A stretch of 55,381 nucleotides of DNA. Source: Candidatus Nitrosocosmicus agrestis (lineage in GTDB: Archaea; Thermoproteota; Nitrososphaeria; Nitrososphaerales; Nitrososphaeraceae). The stretch lies in NCBI RefSeq assembly GCF_008389435.1, contig NZ_VUYS01000023.1, positions 1-55,381 on the forward strand, given 5' to 3'. Numbering within the stretch: the stretch's first letter is position 1; the number at the start of each line of letters is the position of its first letter. This document shows positions 7,703 through 17,645 of the stretch, piece by piece. The translations under genes and the position numbers were made by a program. Under the pieces are notes generated by a model. That model made no database searches, was not told where the DNA came from, and worked only from the letters and a program-made list of their open reading frames with translations.

Positions 7703-10300
7703 TTATAAGGTAAAATACTGTGCTTTGGGATGGTGCACCACAATGGCGGCAGTCGAATATTCGGGATCTATCTGACCACTTTCCGTTAAAGTCATACCAT
7801 TGAGTGAAGGGTTAATTAACTTCCATACCATAAAGTGTTGGGCTATATCAGGACAACTTGGATATCCCCAACTGTACCTTAAACCTCCGCCTGACTCTTT
7901 TAAATTTAATTCTTCTTTAATTTTGAAATTGATCATATCTGCAAGTGCCTCTGTTGATTCCACAGCAAGTCCATGCAGGTAATAAGCATCCGTATATCGG
8001 CCTTGTTGATTCCATTCTTCTATAAGCTTGGCTACTTTCTGTCCCATTGTTACCGATTGAAATGCTACAAAGTCGTCATAATCGGAATCAAAGTAGTCTG
8101 CGAGACAAAGGTGTTGCTGATTAGAAGACCGGGGAAATTCAAACTTGAGCTCTATTTCTTCTCCTTTCTCATTAGTATATTTGACTAATAGGTCATTATT
8201 TCCAACTTTTCTGCATTTGAAATAGCCATACACCGCCTGGGGGTCGAATAGGTTCTCTTGTATTACTTTTAATTTCCATTCTTCAAGTAAAGCATCAAAA
8301 TTCTCTTTCAAATCCGACGCGGTTTTCCCTCTAACACCCCACGACAATACAAAGAGAGATTTTTTGTTAAGATATGTCCAAATCTCGTTTAAATCAAGTT
8401 GCTTATTTGTGAACCTATAAATTTTGTTTAAAGAGGGGGGTATTGGTTTATTTCTGACAGGTTTGACATCGCTGTTCATTTGTTGTGCTTCTTTGCTTTT
8501 TGAATTTTCATATTTTTTCTCCTTCCATTTAGAGAGTTTTTCATACCAAGTAGACATAAACTGTTCTTTCTGTTCTCCCATCAGACTATTCATTATCTTG
8601 AGCCCTTCAAATGCTGTTTTACAATAAAAGATACCCGGTCGGTAAATTTCTTGCTCCCCTATACCCTTGGCAATTCTGTTGATGTAATCACTGTTAATAG
8701 CAGCCCCACCGCAAAGAACAGGAATTTCAATTTTATTCTCTCTAACAAAGTCTGAAAATAATTGCATTTGCTTAGAAGTTGAAACCAGGAGAGCAGAAAG
8801 ACCAACGGCATCTGCTTTTACCTCTTTAATCTTGTTAATGATGGTTGGAATTGGAACCTGCTTTCCCAAATCGTGTACCTCATAGCCGTTGTTGACAAAA
8901 ATAGTTTTGACCAAATTCTTTCCTATGTCATGTACGTCGCCATAAACGGTACAAAGGACTAATTTTCCTTTGCTAATTCCTTCCTGTTTAATTAGATATC
9001 TTTCGAGCTCAGCAACGGCCGCCTTCATACATTCAGCTGATTTTAATACGAATGGCAGTATTAATTCCCCAGATCCAAACTTGTCACCTACCTCTTTCAT
9101 CGCAGGCAGGAGGACTTCATTAAGAGTTTCAACCGCGGCTTGATGAAGCTTTTCTTTGTCCCCTATTAATTCAATCTTTTCTACCCCGTTACTTGAAATA
9201 TTTTTCACTTTTTTCACCTCTGCCTCTAATATCTTTTTGGATGAAATGGATAGAGCTACATCATTCTCAATGCCTTCTTTTATTCTATTTACTATCCTGA
9301 AGTAACATTTCTTGTCGGCATTCCAAGCCGGATCTATTTCCATACTGCTGGAAGGTTTGACCATCTCGCCAGCGGTACGTTTTCCATTACTCGTTGTGGT
9401 AAAGTGAGAAATTAACTCCGATAGTGCATTAGATTGTGTATTAAAAATCAAATCTTCGCATTTGCTTTTTTCGGATCCACTTATCTGAGGATATGGAATT
9501 ATGTCCTTGGGATTGATAATGACTGTATCTAAACCATTCTTAATTGCATGATATAGAAAAACAGAGTTTAAGAATTTCCTTGCGTTTGCGGGCAAACCAA
9601 AACTCACGTTACTCAATCCAAGTGTAGTAAGGGTTTTTGGAAATTTTTCTTTTACAAATTTAATCCCATTTAAAGTTTCAAAAGCAGAATTGATGTATTC
9701 TTCTTCCCCAGTGGCGAGGGTAAAAGTAAGGACATCAAAAATAAGTTGCCATGGCTTTATTCCTCTATCAAGTGCCTTTGAATGAATCAATCCAGCAACA
9801 TTCACTTTATCTTGCCAAGTCTTGGCCATTCCATGTGGTCCTATACACATCGAAATCGCAGGAGCTCCGTATTTTACCATGAGTGGCGCTATATCTTTAA
9901 ACCTGGAACCATCACCTTCTAGATTAATTGAGTTGATGATAGGAACACCAGGTATCTGTCGTAATGCCGCAGCAACAACTGCAGAATCTGTAGAATCTAT
10001 AACCAGTGGTGCCTCTATCTCTAGACTAAGCCTTTTTACTAGTTTCTGCATGAAAGATTTTTCATCTGACCGCTCGGTAGTTGCGACACAAACGTCAATA
10101 CAGTGAGCTCCATCTTCAACTTGATACCTTGCAATTTCGATCAAACCATCAAAATCATCAGCTAAGACCATCTGTTTCGCTTTTTTTGAACCCTGAGAAT
10201 TAAGTCGTTCTCCTATTATTAACGGTCTTGGGTTTTGAAATAAATCTACGCAATTTAATGAGGAAGAAACTTTAGGATTATTATTGTATTTTAACTTCAT
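7703..10300 (-). CDS. metH: Methionine synthase, pterin/cobalamin/activation subunit
   Basis: 865 residues carrying three of the four MetH modules. The pterin-binding domain covers about 25-300 (IIGERLNSQGSKK and DVCVATTERSDE motifs). The cobalamin cap and binding domain cover about 330-570, with the signature DVHDIGK (His457, the lower axial cobalt ligand). The C-terminal SAM-dependent reactivation domain has RYSWGYPSCPD (808-818). The homocysteine-binding module is absent but is encoded by the preceding gene, 42 bases upstream on the same strand. The two proteins together would transfer a methyl group from a methylated pterin to homocysteine through cobalamin. The reactivation domain implies use of SAM and a reductant to rescue oxidised cobalamin. 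Confidence 0.93.
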   Translation of the reverse strand: MKLKYNNNPKVSSSLNCVDLFQNPRPLIIGERLNSQGSKKAKQMVLADDFDGLIEIARYQVEDGAHCIDVCVATTERSDEKSFMQKLVKRLSLEIEAPLVIDSTDSAVVAAALRQIPGVPIINSINLEGDGSRFKDIAPLMVKYGAPAISMCIGPHGMAKTWQDKVNVAGLIHSKALDRGIKPWQLIFDVLTFTLATGEEEYINSAFETLNGIKFVKEKFPKTLTTLGLSNVSFGLPANARKFLNSVFLYHAIKNGLDTVIINPKDIIPYPQISGSEKSKCEDLIFNTQSNALSELISHFTTTSNGKRTAGEMVKPSSSMEIDPAWNADKKCYFRIVNRIKEGIENDVALSISSKKILEAEVKKVKNISSNGVEKIELIGDKEKLHQAAVETLNEVLLPAMKEVGDKFGSGELILPFVLKSAECMKAAVAELERYLIKQEGISKGKLVLCTVYGDVHDIGKNLVKTIFVNNGYEVHDLGKQVPIPTIINKIKEVKADAVGLSALLVSTSKQMQLFSDFVRENKIEIPVLCGGAAINSDYINRIAKGIGEQEIYRPGIFYCKTAFEGLKIMNSLMGEQKEQFMSTWYEKLSKWKEKKYENSKSKEAQQMNSDVKPVRNKPIPPSLNKIYRFTNKQLDLNEIWTYLNKKSLFVLSWGVRGKTASDLKENFDALLEEWKLKVIQENLFDPQAVYGYFKCRKVGNNDLLVKYTNEKGEEIELKFEFPRSSNQQHLCLADYFDSDYDDFVAFQSVTMGQKVAKLIEEWNQQGRYTDAYYLHGLAVESTEALADMINFKIKEELNLKESGGGLRYSWGYPSCPDIAQHFMVWKLINPSLNGMTLTESGQIDPEYSTAAIVVHHPKAQYFTL

Positions 10301-10342
10301 TTTGTTATCACGGGTGATATTTCCATATATTTTAGGTGGAGC

Positions 10343-11317
10343 CTATAAATTAGATTCGAAAGACTTATGACTCTTCACAAATTGCTCCTTTTCATCCAAC
10401 ATGTATCGAAGTTTACGAATATGACTTGGTGAAGTACCACAACATCCTCCTATAATTCTTATCATTTCGTATTTGCTAACAAAGTCAGACAATTTTGCAG
10501 AAATTTCTTCTGGAGACATTAAATATTTTGCTTGGCCATTTTCATTAATGGGCATTCCCGCATTTGGCATTACTAAAATGGGGATCTCTTTTTGCTCGCA
10601 TAACCAGTGTATGCTAGGGGTCATTTCAATTGGACCAGTGGAGCAATTAAGTCCAAAAAGATCGACTCCAAGATTACTTAAGGTGGTATAAGCTGATTGT
10701 ACATTCGTCCCAAGGAGCATCTTACCGTATTGATCAAGGGTAACATTTGAAATTAAAGGAAGTGATTTTTCCAGTTTTTTAAATGCTCGAAAAATTCCTT
10801 CTACCGCCAATTTCATCTCTAAGACATCTTGTCCCGTTTCAATTAAAAGAACATCGCAACCTCCGCTGATTAAACCAATGGCTTGATCAAAATAAGCTTC
10901 TTCGATCTCATTGAGAGAGATATTTCCCAGATCTGAGTCATTAGAACTTGGCAAAAAACCTGTTGGTCCCATTGATCCGATGATATAGACTTCCTTGTTT
11001 GCTTCCTTCATGGCCTCCTTTGCAATTCTTGTAGCTTGTATGTTAAATTCCTCTGTTTTATACTGGTTTCCGAACTCCTTCAGCTTCAATGTATTGCTTC
11101 CAAAAGTATTAGTTTCGATACAATCGCAGCCTGCCTGGATATAATTTTGGTGAATTTGTTTTATCCATTCAGGTCTGCTAAAATTCAAGCTATCGTTAAA
11201 TCCTTCTTTATTGTCTAGATAATCTCTTTCTGTGGGTGAATACTTTTGAATTTCTGTACCCATTGCGCCATCGAATAAGAGGATTCTATCATTTAATTCA
11301 GTCAGAAAAGAATTCAA
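10343..11317 (-). CDS. metH: Methionine synthase, homocysteine-binding subunit
   Basis: 324 residues matching the N-terminal homocysteine S-methyltransferase module of MetH. It has DGAMGTEIQ (16-24), ETNTFGSN (68-75), and the zinc ligands Cys225 in LNCSTGP and Cys292/Cys293 in GGCCGTSP, which bind and activate homocysteine. The length corresponds to that module alone. It is the first gene of the operon and is followed after 42 bases by the pterin/cobalamin subunit, so the enzyme is split between two polypeptides. A BHMT-like or MMUM-like stand-alone methyltransferase would be possible for an isolated gene, but the neighbour makes MetH by far the better reading. Confidence 0.92.
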   Translation of the reverse strand: MNSFLTELNDRILLFDGAMGTEIQKYSPTERDYLDNKEGFNDSLNFSRPEWIKQIHQNYIQAGCDCIETNTFGSNTLKLKEFGNQYKTEEFNIQATRIAKEAMKEANKEVYIIGSMGPTGFLPSSNDSDLGNISLNEIEEAYFDQAIGLISGGCDVLLIETGQDVLEMKLAVEGIFRAFKKLEKSLPLISNVTLDQYGKMLLGTNVQSAYTTLSNLGVDLFGLNCSTGPIEMTPSIHWLCEQKEIPILVMPNAGMPINENGQAKYLMSPEEISAKLSDFVSKYEMIRIIGGCCGTSPSHIRKLRYMLDEKEQFVKSHKSFESNL

Positions 11318-11374
11318 TATTATTATTAATACTTGTGGTACAGTTTTTGCTTATAATTCTTTCATCTAATTATT

Positions 11375-11392
11375 GGGCTCTGTTATCTTAAG
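11375..11392 (+). repeat. Orphan IS6-type terminal inverted repeat
   Basis: GGGCTCTGTTATCTTAAG is nearly identical to the outer ends of the IS6-like elements elsewhere in the window (consensus GGCTCTGTTAACTTAAG). No matching transposase fragment follows within 100 bases; the IS630 relic begins at about 11484. It is probably the left end of an element whose interior has been lost or displaced. Confidence 0.5.
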
Positions 11393-11483
11393 GATGAACC
11401 AATACCATGAAGTTCTCCTATTTTAATTTTGGTTATCAATAGAAGGCTCTTTTAACAGTTGTACAAAAGATAGTCTGTATCTT

Positions 11484-12650
11484 TGTGTAAACTAACAGTG
11501 TTCGTTTAAACATTATACCACAACACCTTTAGCTTACCCTCTAGAATTACCCTCATCATGAGGGATACGTTCCTCAGATTGCTTTCAGATGACGAAGGAA
11601 ACATGTTATATGATATGTTGCAAGATAATGAAGAATCCGGTTACCGTTTCAAGATCATCTTACCAAAGGGTGGATGATATGCAGTTGCTGAAATAAGAAT
11701 GGCAACCAATCATGACATGACATCAACATCAGAAAATGAAAGAATGTATCGATTCAATGAACAAGGTATCAAAGAAATAGTATCAAAAATACACAGACAC
11801 TAACCAGTCAAGATAACTGCAGAGATGGAGAAAAGATAGTGGATATGGCGACCAAAAATCCAAGAGAAGAGTACGGACTACCCTTCTTCACGCTGTCTTT
11901 GAGGGTACTAGCAAGCTATGTCTCCAAAGAGATAAACTTTGTAGATACTATAAGACCGGCAGAGATTAGAAACATACTTCTCAAGCATGGGATAAATTGC
12001 AGGCAGTCAAAGATTACATTGGGAAATAACCGGGATCCGGAATACCATTTGAAAAAAAGAGTGAAGATTTAAGGTATGAAAATATGCCATCCAATTCCGT
12101 CCTTCTTTACGAAGATGAGGTGAAAGGACCGATAGTAGCCAAGACCTGCGGAGGTACTCTTGGACATCCACCACCTTTTCAAAGGTATTCAAGGCCCAGA
12201 AGATAAAAGGTATGCAGAATGTGTTTGGTGTCTATGACCATACCAACAATCAGAAGTGGACGCACGGTTACAAACAAAGCAAAACTGGAAAACATTTCCT
12301 AGTCTTTATAAAAAGAATTGAACAAAAATACAATAACAGTATCAAACAGATATTTTCGGTACTGGATAATGTATCAATACATAAATCAAACAAAGTAAAA
12401 CAGAATCTAGCCAGTTTTATCCAAGGATACGTCTGGCATTTCTTCAAACGAGATCTCCTGAACATAATCTAATAGAGGTAAGGTGGTGGATGTGGATGCA
12501 CAGACAAGCAGCAATAAACAATTCCACATTTAAAAATGAACAGGATACCGGTAAAGCTGTGTGCGACTGGACCTGTAATTACAGCAAAAAAACATGGATT
12601 CAAAGCAAGTACAATCAGTTTACAGAAAGGAGGTATGTATAAGTTTACAT
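11484..12650 (+). mobile_element. Decayed IS630-family insertion sequence
   Basis: A degenerate IS630 transposase lies between two imperfect inverted ends: TGTGTAAACT at 11484-11493 and AGTTTACAT at 12642-12650, whose complement is ATGTAAACT. The length of about 1.17 kb is normal for the family. The right end abuts an IS6-type terminal repeat, which shows nested or adjacent insertions. The exact ends are approximate because the repeats are short and eroded. Confidence 0.65.
11558..12642 (+). pseudogene. IS630-family transposase, broken by stops and frameshifts
   Basis: Successive frames together give a whole IS630 transposase. The N-terminal helix-turn-helix part starts at ATG 11558 and is interrupted by a TGA at about 11675. 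The segment NPREEYGLPFFTLSLRVLA and the IRNILLKHGI winged helix follow (11839-12072). The DDE core then appears in shifted frames: LLYEDEV (first Asp), LDNVSIHKS (second Asp) and, after another shift near 12420, RSPEHNLIEVRW (catalytic Glu). The frame ends at TAA 12640-12642. With at least two in-frame stops and two frameshifts it cannot make a functional enzyme. It would need an intact relative to move. Confidence 0.8.
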
Positions 12651-12834
12651 AGCTGTTGACTTAAGCGTTTGAAGCAGAGCAAGTTTGAAACGCCATTGGA
12701 CTACACTAGTCACTTTCGACATGATTGTCTGCATTTTAAGCACGATTTCAGACCATATGTTCTAATATCATTCATTCTAATCCATATGAAATATTGGGAA
12801 ACATTTGAAAAATTACTTCAAGTTAACATAGCCC
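12651..12834. mobile_element. Possible 184-bp IS6-derived mini-element
   Basis: The left end reads AGCTGTTGACTTAAG (12651-12665). The right end contains CAAGTTAACATAGCCC (12819-12834), whose complement GGGCTATGTTAACTTG matches the same terminal repeat. The two ends face each other across 184 bases that hold no transposase coding. The piece sits exactly where the left end of the adjacent IS6-like relic should be, since homology to the other copies starts at about 12835. It may be a MITE or just the two ends of a deleted element. Confidence 0.4.
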
Positions 12835-13461
12835 AATAGAAACAAAGAACATATTTAGCATACATTAGTTTTGGTTTGTATTTGTACTTTCTTGGTTTAT
12901 CGTTAAGAAACATTGTCAAGGCATTTTGATATCTTCACATAGTTAAGAAAAGTCGCGTATCTGTCTGGAAATGGATTCATAGATGTCATTTCAGAAAGGT
13001 ATCCTCAAACAAAAGAAAAATATCAGAATACATTATAGACTAGACCATCCTAAAGAGTGGTTCAGAATTTACATGGTTATGGATTGCAATTGGGCAATAC
13101 AACGGATTAATGCTCATACCAAATATAATTAAAGAAACATGTTTGTTGATAAGTGAGAGGTTTCTGTCAGGAGTTGTCGTCAGAGATTACCTAAAACACC
13201 TAGTATCTATAGATATAGATACATAGTACCCGATTGTTCGTTTCTGGAGCTAAAACACCATCTTAATTCTTTTTTTGGCAAAGAAGAGAAAACATTATTG
13301 AAAGGAAGGAAAATACAGCATACCATAATAGAACAGAATATTTTGATGACAATTTTCTTTGCAGAATAAAGAACTGCAAATTAAAGCATGTAAGAAATTG
13401 GATGAACCTGTTTATCACGCATTATAACAAGGAGATGATTAATTCCTAAGATAACAGTGCC
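12835..13461 (+). mobile_element. IS6-like insertion sequence relic, copy 1
   Basis: Transposase-derived sequence is recognisable across shifting frames: a GLYLYFLGLSLRN segment near 12870, SVWKWIHR near 12985, SEFTWLWIAIG near 13065, ISERFLSG near 13155, and RIKNCKLKHVRNWMN near 13360-13405. It ends with CCTAAGATAACAGTGCC (13445-13461), the complement of the family's terminal repeat. Stops and shifts are numerous, so it is inactive. Compared with the copy at 53172-53847 it has lost its own left end. Confidence 0.7.
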
Positions 13462-14694
13462 GAGAAAAACGTACTGATTCAAATCAAATGGATGTGATTG
13501 TTTGTATTTCTTAATTTAAGTGAAAGAATTTTATACTAACCAACCAACTCGAGTGATAACAATAACAATAACTTTTAAATATTATAAAACATATTATATA
13601 AACACATAGATCTTCCTATTTATTTTTGGAGATTGATTTGTTATATTTTCTTTTTTTAAGAGAAAAATACCTGTGTCACTTGAGACACAAAAGTAGAATT
13701 AATCACCCTTAATATATCTATATACCAAATCTTATATAAACAATATTTACAGGAATTGACATAAAAAATTAGAAGAATCCATCATTTTTGTTGATTGGGA
13801 TGAGATAAGATTCACTATTTGATGTTTTGATGTGTCACGTGACTATAAAATGAATTACCATTTCTTTTCTTTTTTTGTAATCGAGTATGCCAAGAATTAA
13901 TACTCTTGCACCGAGTTAATGACACATTCAACTGACCTTGATGTGATTATTATTTTCTTTCTTACTCTCTGTTGCAATTATCCAAATTTACAACCATGTG
14001 GTCAATGGATTTTGGTCCATTTTTAGCAACAAACCTCTGAGTTAACCCCTTCTGGCTAGTACAGATGTCTTGTTAACTTAAGCAACTAACTAAACTGGTA
14101 TTATAGTCTATCCATATTCAAACCAACTAGTTTTATCTAATATCTATCCAATTTGAGTGGAATTTCTGACCTTTTGTGCTAAAGTGAATCGTCGTATTCC
14201 GGAGATAATGTGGATATGAATCGAAAAACTTAAGTTATCATAGCCAGTATGGGTTAGGTCGACAAGAGTGAACGTATTTGATTTCGAACTGAATTTATGA
14301 ACAAATTTCAGAACACATTTTGTTACAAACATAGTTATTTTCTTAAGTTTTTTCTTACATCTGAATCATCAGAACTTACCATGTGTACAAAGATTACTCG
14401 GATTTTCGCTAAATTTGTAGTAATTAACGGGGAGAAGTCTACTTCATTTTTATTATCACATTATTTATTTAACTGCCAAGCATCAAAATTAAAGCGATCC
14501 TGGATAGAATTTATCAGAATATTTTGATTTTGAATCCGACTGACAAACTAAATAAATCGATATGGAAATACTCAAAAAAATGATGATTGGGAATAAATTA
14601 GATTGTAATTTCCATCTAATAGAAATATTAATGAAGGCTGGTGCAAACCTGCCCAATAAACAATAAAAGTATTGAAGGTGGAGATAGTCCATCC
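13462..14694. other. AT-rich spacer between two IS6-like relics
   Basis: I find no credible gene. Short frames on both strands around 14144-14692 overlap each other and show no family features. A small hairpin with arms TGTGTC and GACACA lies at about 13672-13689. The stretch may be old mobile-element or host DNA that has decayed. Confidence 0.5.
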
Positions 14695-15384
14695 GGCTCT
14701 GTTAACTTAAGAAAGTGATTTAGCTTGAAGATGATCTATTTCAGTTATGATCATCAAAAGAAACAGAACACCTTCTTTAGATATTGACCATGCTTTGTAT
14801 TTGTACTTTCTTGGTTTATGAACCAGAAGTGCTTCCTGAGCAATATTTTCCTTACATATGGTAAAGAGAAGTCTGTTTTATTTGCAAAAAAATGGAAGTA
14901 AATTCAAAAGTACAAGCCCAAGAAGATGCCATCAATCAATATAGTAAGGATTTCAGATTACATAGTTTGTGAAACATTGCTCAAGGTTGGTTTAGAATGT
15001 GAATGGCATTGGGTTGCAATAAATAGAGCTCGTAAACTGACAAATCCTAGCACAAAATAAGCCTCAAGAAAGAAACATGTTTACTCTTGAAATGTTTATG
15101 TCTGATCCAAGAGTTATGGAAAACATTTTGTTTCTATAGATGGTGGCACTTGGTACCCCATGACATGCAAGTTTCTAAAACCAAAAAGCCATATTCATTC
15201 TTTTTTTGCAAAGAGAAAAGATTTGTAGATGGAAGGATGCAATGCATCAAAGACGGAATCGAGAGCTTCGACTATTACTTTCCATGTAGACAGAAGAACT
15301 GCAAACTAAAGCATGTATGAAACTGGTTGAATTTATTTTTCAATTGTCATAATGAAAAGATGGTATGCTAAAGTTAACCTGGCC
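14695..15384 (+). mobile_element. IS6-like insertion sequence relic, copy 2
   Basis: Bounded by GGCTCTGTTAACTTAAG (14695-14711) and CTAAAGTTAACCTGGCC (15368-15384), which are inverted copies of each other with a few mismatches. The interior aligns by eye with the other two copies: LYLYFLGL near 14794, DGGTWYPM near 15135, CIKDGIESFDYYFPCRQKN near 15245-15300, then KLKHV. Several frameshifts and stops interrupt it. A 77-codon frame (15087-15320) is only the surviving C-terminal part. The total of 690 bp is slightly short for the family. It ends 48 bases before tRNA-Arg. Confidence 0.75.
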
Positions 15385-15432
15385 AATTTTGGATTAAAAA
15401 GAATTTTATAGAAATTTATTCTTACAGTATGC

Positions 15433-15507
15433 GGGTTCATAGTTCAGTTTGGATAGAATGACTGCCTGCGGAGCAGTTGGTCGAGGGTTCAAATCCCTCT
15501 GGACCCA
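15433..15507 (+). tRNA. tRNA-Arg (anticodon GCG)
   Basis: A complete 75-nt cloverleaf. The acceptor stem GGGTTCA pairs with TGGACCC, followed by discriminator A at 15507. The D stem is GTTC/GAAT. The anticodon stem ACTGC/GCAGT encloses the loop CTGCGGA, giving anticodon GCG. The variable loop is TGGTC, and the T arm is GAGGG-TTCAAAT-CCCTC. CCA is not encoded. It reads CGC codons and, through inosine-free wobble, CGU. It lies between an IS6-like relic and a virus-like gene fragment that begins right after its 3' end, a typical integration site. Confidence 0.92.
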
Positions 15508-15717
15508 TCAGTTGTAGACACAACATTTCTGTCTACACAACTAAGGGAAAAATATTATTTTGTATGGGTCACAGCAAAGGATGATAAGGTCTGCAAGAAA
15601 TACTGCAAGCCTTTGGATGGAGTATTTTGGAAACTAGGTGATCTTAACCTTATACCAAAGCCTGACTTGATTACCCATCCCTTTTGTAGATGTAGGATTA
15701 TCAAGGTAAGGATTTAA
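15508..15717 (+). pseudogene. C-terminal fragment resembling a phage/virus head morphogenesis protein
   Basis: An open frame with no start codon begins at the base after tRNA-Arg and stops at 15717. It contains WVTAKDDKVCKKYCKPLDG, then W, an IP...ITHP spacing and HPFCRCR. The pattern WxTAxDxxVCxxCxxLDGxxW ... HPxCRC is typical of the C-terminus of SPP1 gp7/Mu gpF-type minor head proteins. Only about 70 residues remain of a protein normally several hundred long. A hairpin (15510-15520 with 15530-15542) overlaps the start and might serve the tRNA as a terminator. Position suggests the edge of an integrated provirus that used the tRNA as its attachment site. Confidence 0.5.
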
Positions 15718-15740
15718 GATTGTACCATTAAGATACTTCA

Positions 15741-16010
15741 ATGAAAAAACTATTCCAAAATGTTGATAATGATCGTAAAAATGTGGCTTTAGCAATATTG
15801 AGAAAATTATACTCTGAAAATGAGGTACAAACTCCTTGGGTAGAGAGAACCGCGTTGAGAGCTAGCATGGCAGAAATGATAAAGGGATTTGACGATATGC
15901 TGAACTTTTTATTACAAAATAAATTGATAGATCATAAGATTGGCACAGATAAATTTAGTATAACTAAATTAGGTATTGATAAATTAAATATTGGAGATAA
16001 AATTTCATAG
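15741..16010 (+). CDS. Small winged-helix-like protein of unknown function
   Basis: 89 residues starting with ATG, 23 bases after the head-protein fragment. It is charged and helical with a final FSITKLGIDKLNIGD segment that resembles the wing of a winged helix-turn-helix domain (compare the Y-x-ITxxGxxxL pattern in small archaeal regulators). There is no signal peptide or Cys motif. It could be a host regulator or a leftover of the integrated element next to tRNA-Arg. I do not recognise a named family. Confidence 0.5.
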   Translation: MKKLFQNVDNDRKNVALAILRKLYSENEVQTPWVERTALRASMAEMIKGFDDMLNFLLQNKLIDHKIGTDKFSITKLGIDKLNIGDKIS

Positions 16011-16056
16011 TAAAAAATGAATCTTTATAGCTGAGTCATTTGTACTTTTCTTTATC

Positions 16057-16245
16057 ATGTCAGAACAAATTATCAGCAAAAAAGAAAACAATCCAAATCA
16101 AGCACGCATCTCAGTTATCATCCTGTCAAAGTATAGCGTTATAGTGGAAGGAAATACTAAACCTCAGATGTATCACGTCCATCATGATGTAGATTCTGAT
16201 TCTATATCAGTTAGAGACAATAAACCCATTAATGGCGTTTTATAG
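16057..16245 (+). CDS. Hypothetical 62-residue protein
   Basis: A short ATG frame, 46 bases after the winged-helix-like gene. The sequence is hydrophilic with a SVIILSKYSVIVEG beta-like segment and a HVHHDVDSDS stretch. No family is recognised. Coding is uncertain: it may be a small real gene or a surviving piece of a longer one. Confidence 0.3.
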   Translation: MSEQIISKKENNPNQARISVIILSKYSVIVEGNTKPQMYHVHHDVDSDSISVRDNKPINGVL

Positions 16246-16873
16246 ACTTATGATATTTGACAGTAATATAGAATTAGAATATTTACTTCATTTGTATGGA
16301 TTAAATTAGATGCTTAAGCGGCTAGAATTCTCTCACTGTAAAGGAAAAAATTTACAATGAGGTCTGGCCCACAAGGCAAATGTTTCGCAAGACTCTCCCT
16401 CATGGAGATTTTTTGGAGTAAAAAATAATGTTAGATTATCTACTTTTGATAGAGCAATTCGAGGAAATGTATATTCTCAGAACGGTAAAGAGTCAGGAGA
16501 TAAAAAAACAAAGAGCGAGAAAGGTTAAACAAGAATAATAGTGGCTTATTTTGAAGGTGTTCTGTTTCTAGTATTCATACAAGAGATAGAACCTCTTCAA
16601 GCTATGGATATATCATTAAATGAACAGAGCCCAACAGTGTATGAACTCAAGTTAGGGATAATTATGATATAAGAACGACCATGAAATATTGGCAAGTAAA
16701 ACACTAAACACACAAAGACCTGTTAGGGTTCAGTAGCTGTAGCACTTGAATTTTCATGATATAAAGAAATGAAAAGTGTAGATAATACTACCTTGAATCA
16801 ATTAATTTAAAACACAAGCGTAATTTAGATTTTGATCAAAATACTTAAAGCAATACCATGCATTAACCATTAA
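16246..16873. other. Intergenic stretch without a recognisable gene
   Basis: Frames here are short and broken, and none shows a family motif. The run from about 16350 to 16660 has slightly more protein-like composition but carries stops in every frame. I see no RNA gene or array. Confidence 0.45.
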
Positions 16874-17032
16874 ATGGTTCAAATAGATTTCTCAGAGGAT
16901 GACATAAAGAATTTAAAAACATTATTACAGTTTTCCAAAGATGCTTGTCCCGTAGAAAGTCTGGAGGGAAATATGGACAATGACTATTTAGATACATTGA
17001 TAGATAAATTGGAAAAAGCCAAACAGGATTGA
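16874..17032 (+). CDS. Small acidic 52-residue protein
   Basis: An ATG frame of 52 codons too short to be listed by usual cut-offs. It begins MVQIDFSEDDIKNLKTLL and ends with DTLIDKLEKAKQD, giving two amphipathic acidic helices around a CPVESLEG turn. The composition is clearly protein-like, unlike the surrounding DNA. No family is recognised. Function unknown. Confidence 0.5.
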   Translation: MVQIDFSEDDIKNLKTLLQFSKDACPVESLEGNMDNDYLDTLIDKLEKAKQD

Positions 17033-17645
17033 TTTAATCAAACTATTCCCACTTGACGACTCTATCTACGATACATCATCACTGCCTACCAATATTAACA
17101 AGTTTAACATAGAATCCTAACAAGGGTGGATCCTACAGATTCAACCAAAATAATTACAGATATTCCTGTTACACCTAACATAATTAACTAATTAGCCGCT
17201 TTTGTGTAGTTTAAGCTAGAGAAAAACAAATAGTTGCCTTAATCAAAGAGAAATATTTGTCTTTTTTATTATGTGTTATCAAAGCAGATTTATCCGTAGT
17301 CATTGCGTATCGGTCATAGGAGCTGGTATAGTGTTTGATGTTTGCATAAAACTAGAATGAAAAGCCAAGTTAAAGGACAATTAAAGGACAAATTTTTTTT
17401 ACTCTTGTTTTCAGGCTACGTATTGATTATTCACTTTATTCTTATGTAAGAAACTTAATCCATCTTAGACTAGAAAGATTTAGAAAATATTATAGCAAAT
17501 TAATTTAGTTATCTAACATAATAAATTACAACTGATTCCTGTAATTAGATGATTTTAACTCTTGAGAACAAGGTTTCTATTAATCCGACTCTAATATTGT
17601 TACTTCCTTAAGTATTTCAGACCATTTGATAGAGTGTATATGGTC
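17033..17645. other. Intergenic stretch without a recognisable gene
   Basis: AT-rich DNA with stops in all frames and no tRNA-like or repeat structure that I can support. Confidence 0.45.

Noticed and set aside
14144-14692. Three overlapping frames of 62-76 codons
   Set aside because: They lie on opposite strands over the same AT-rich DNA between IS relics, show no motif, and conflict with each other.
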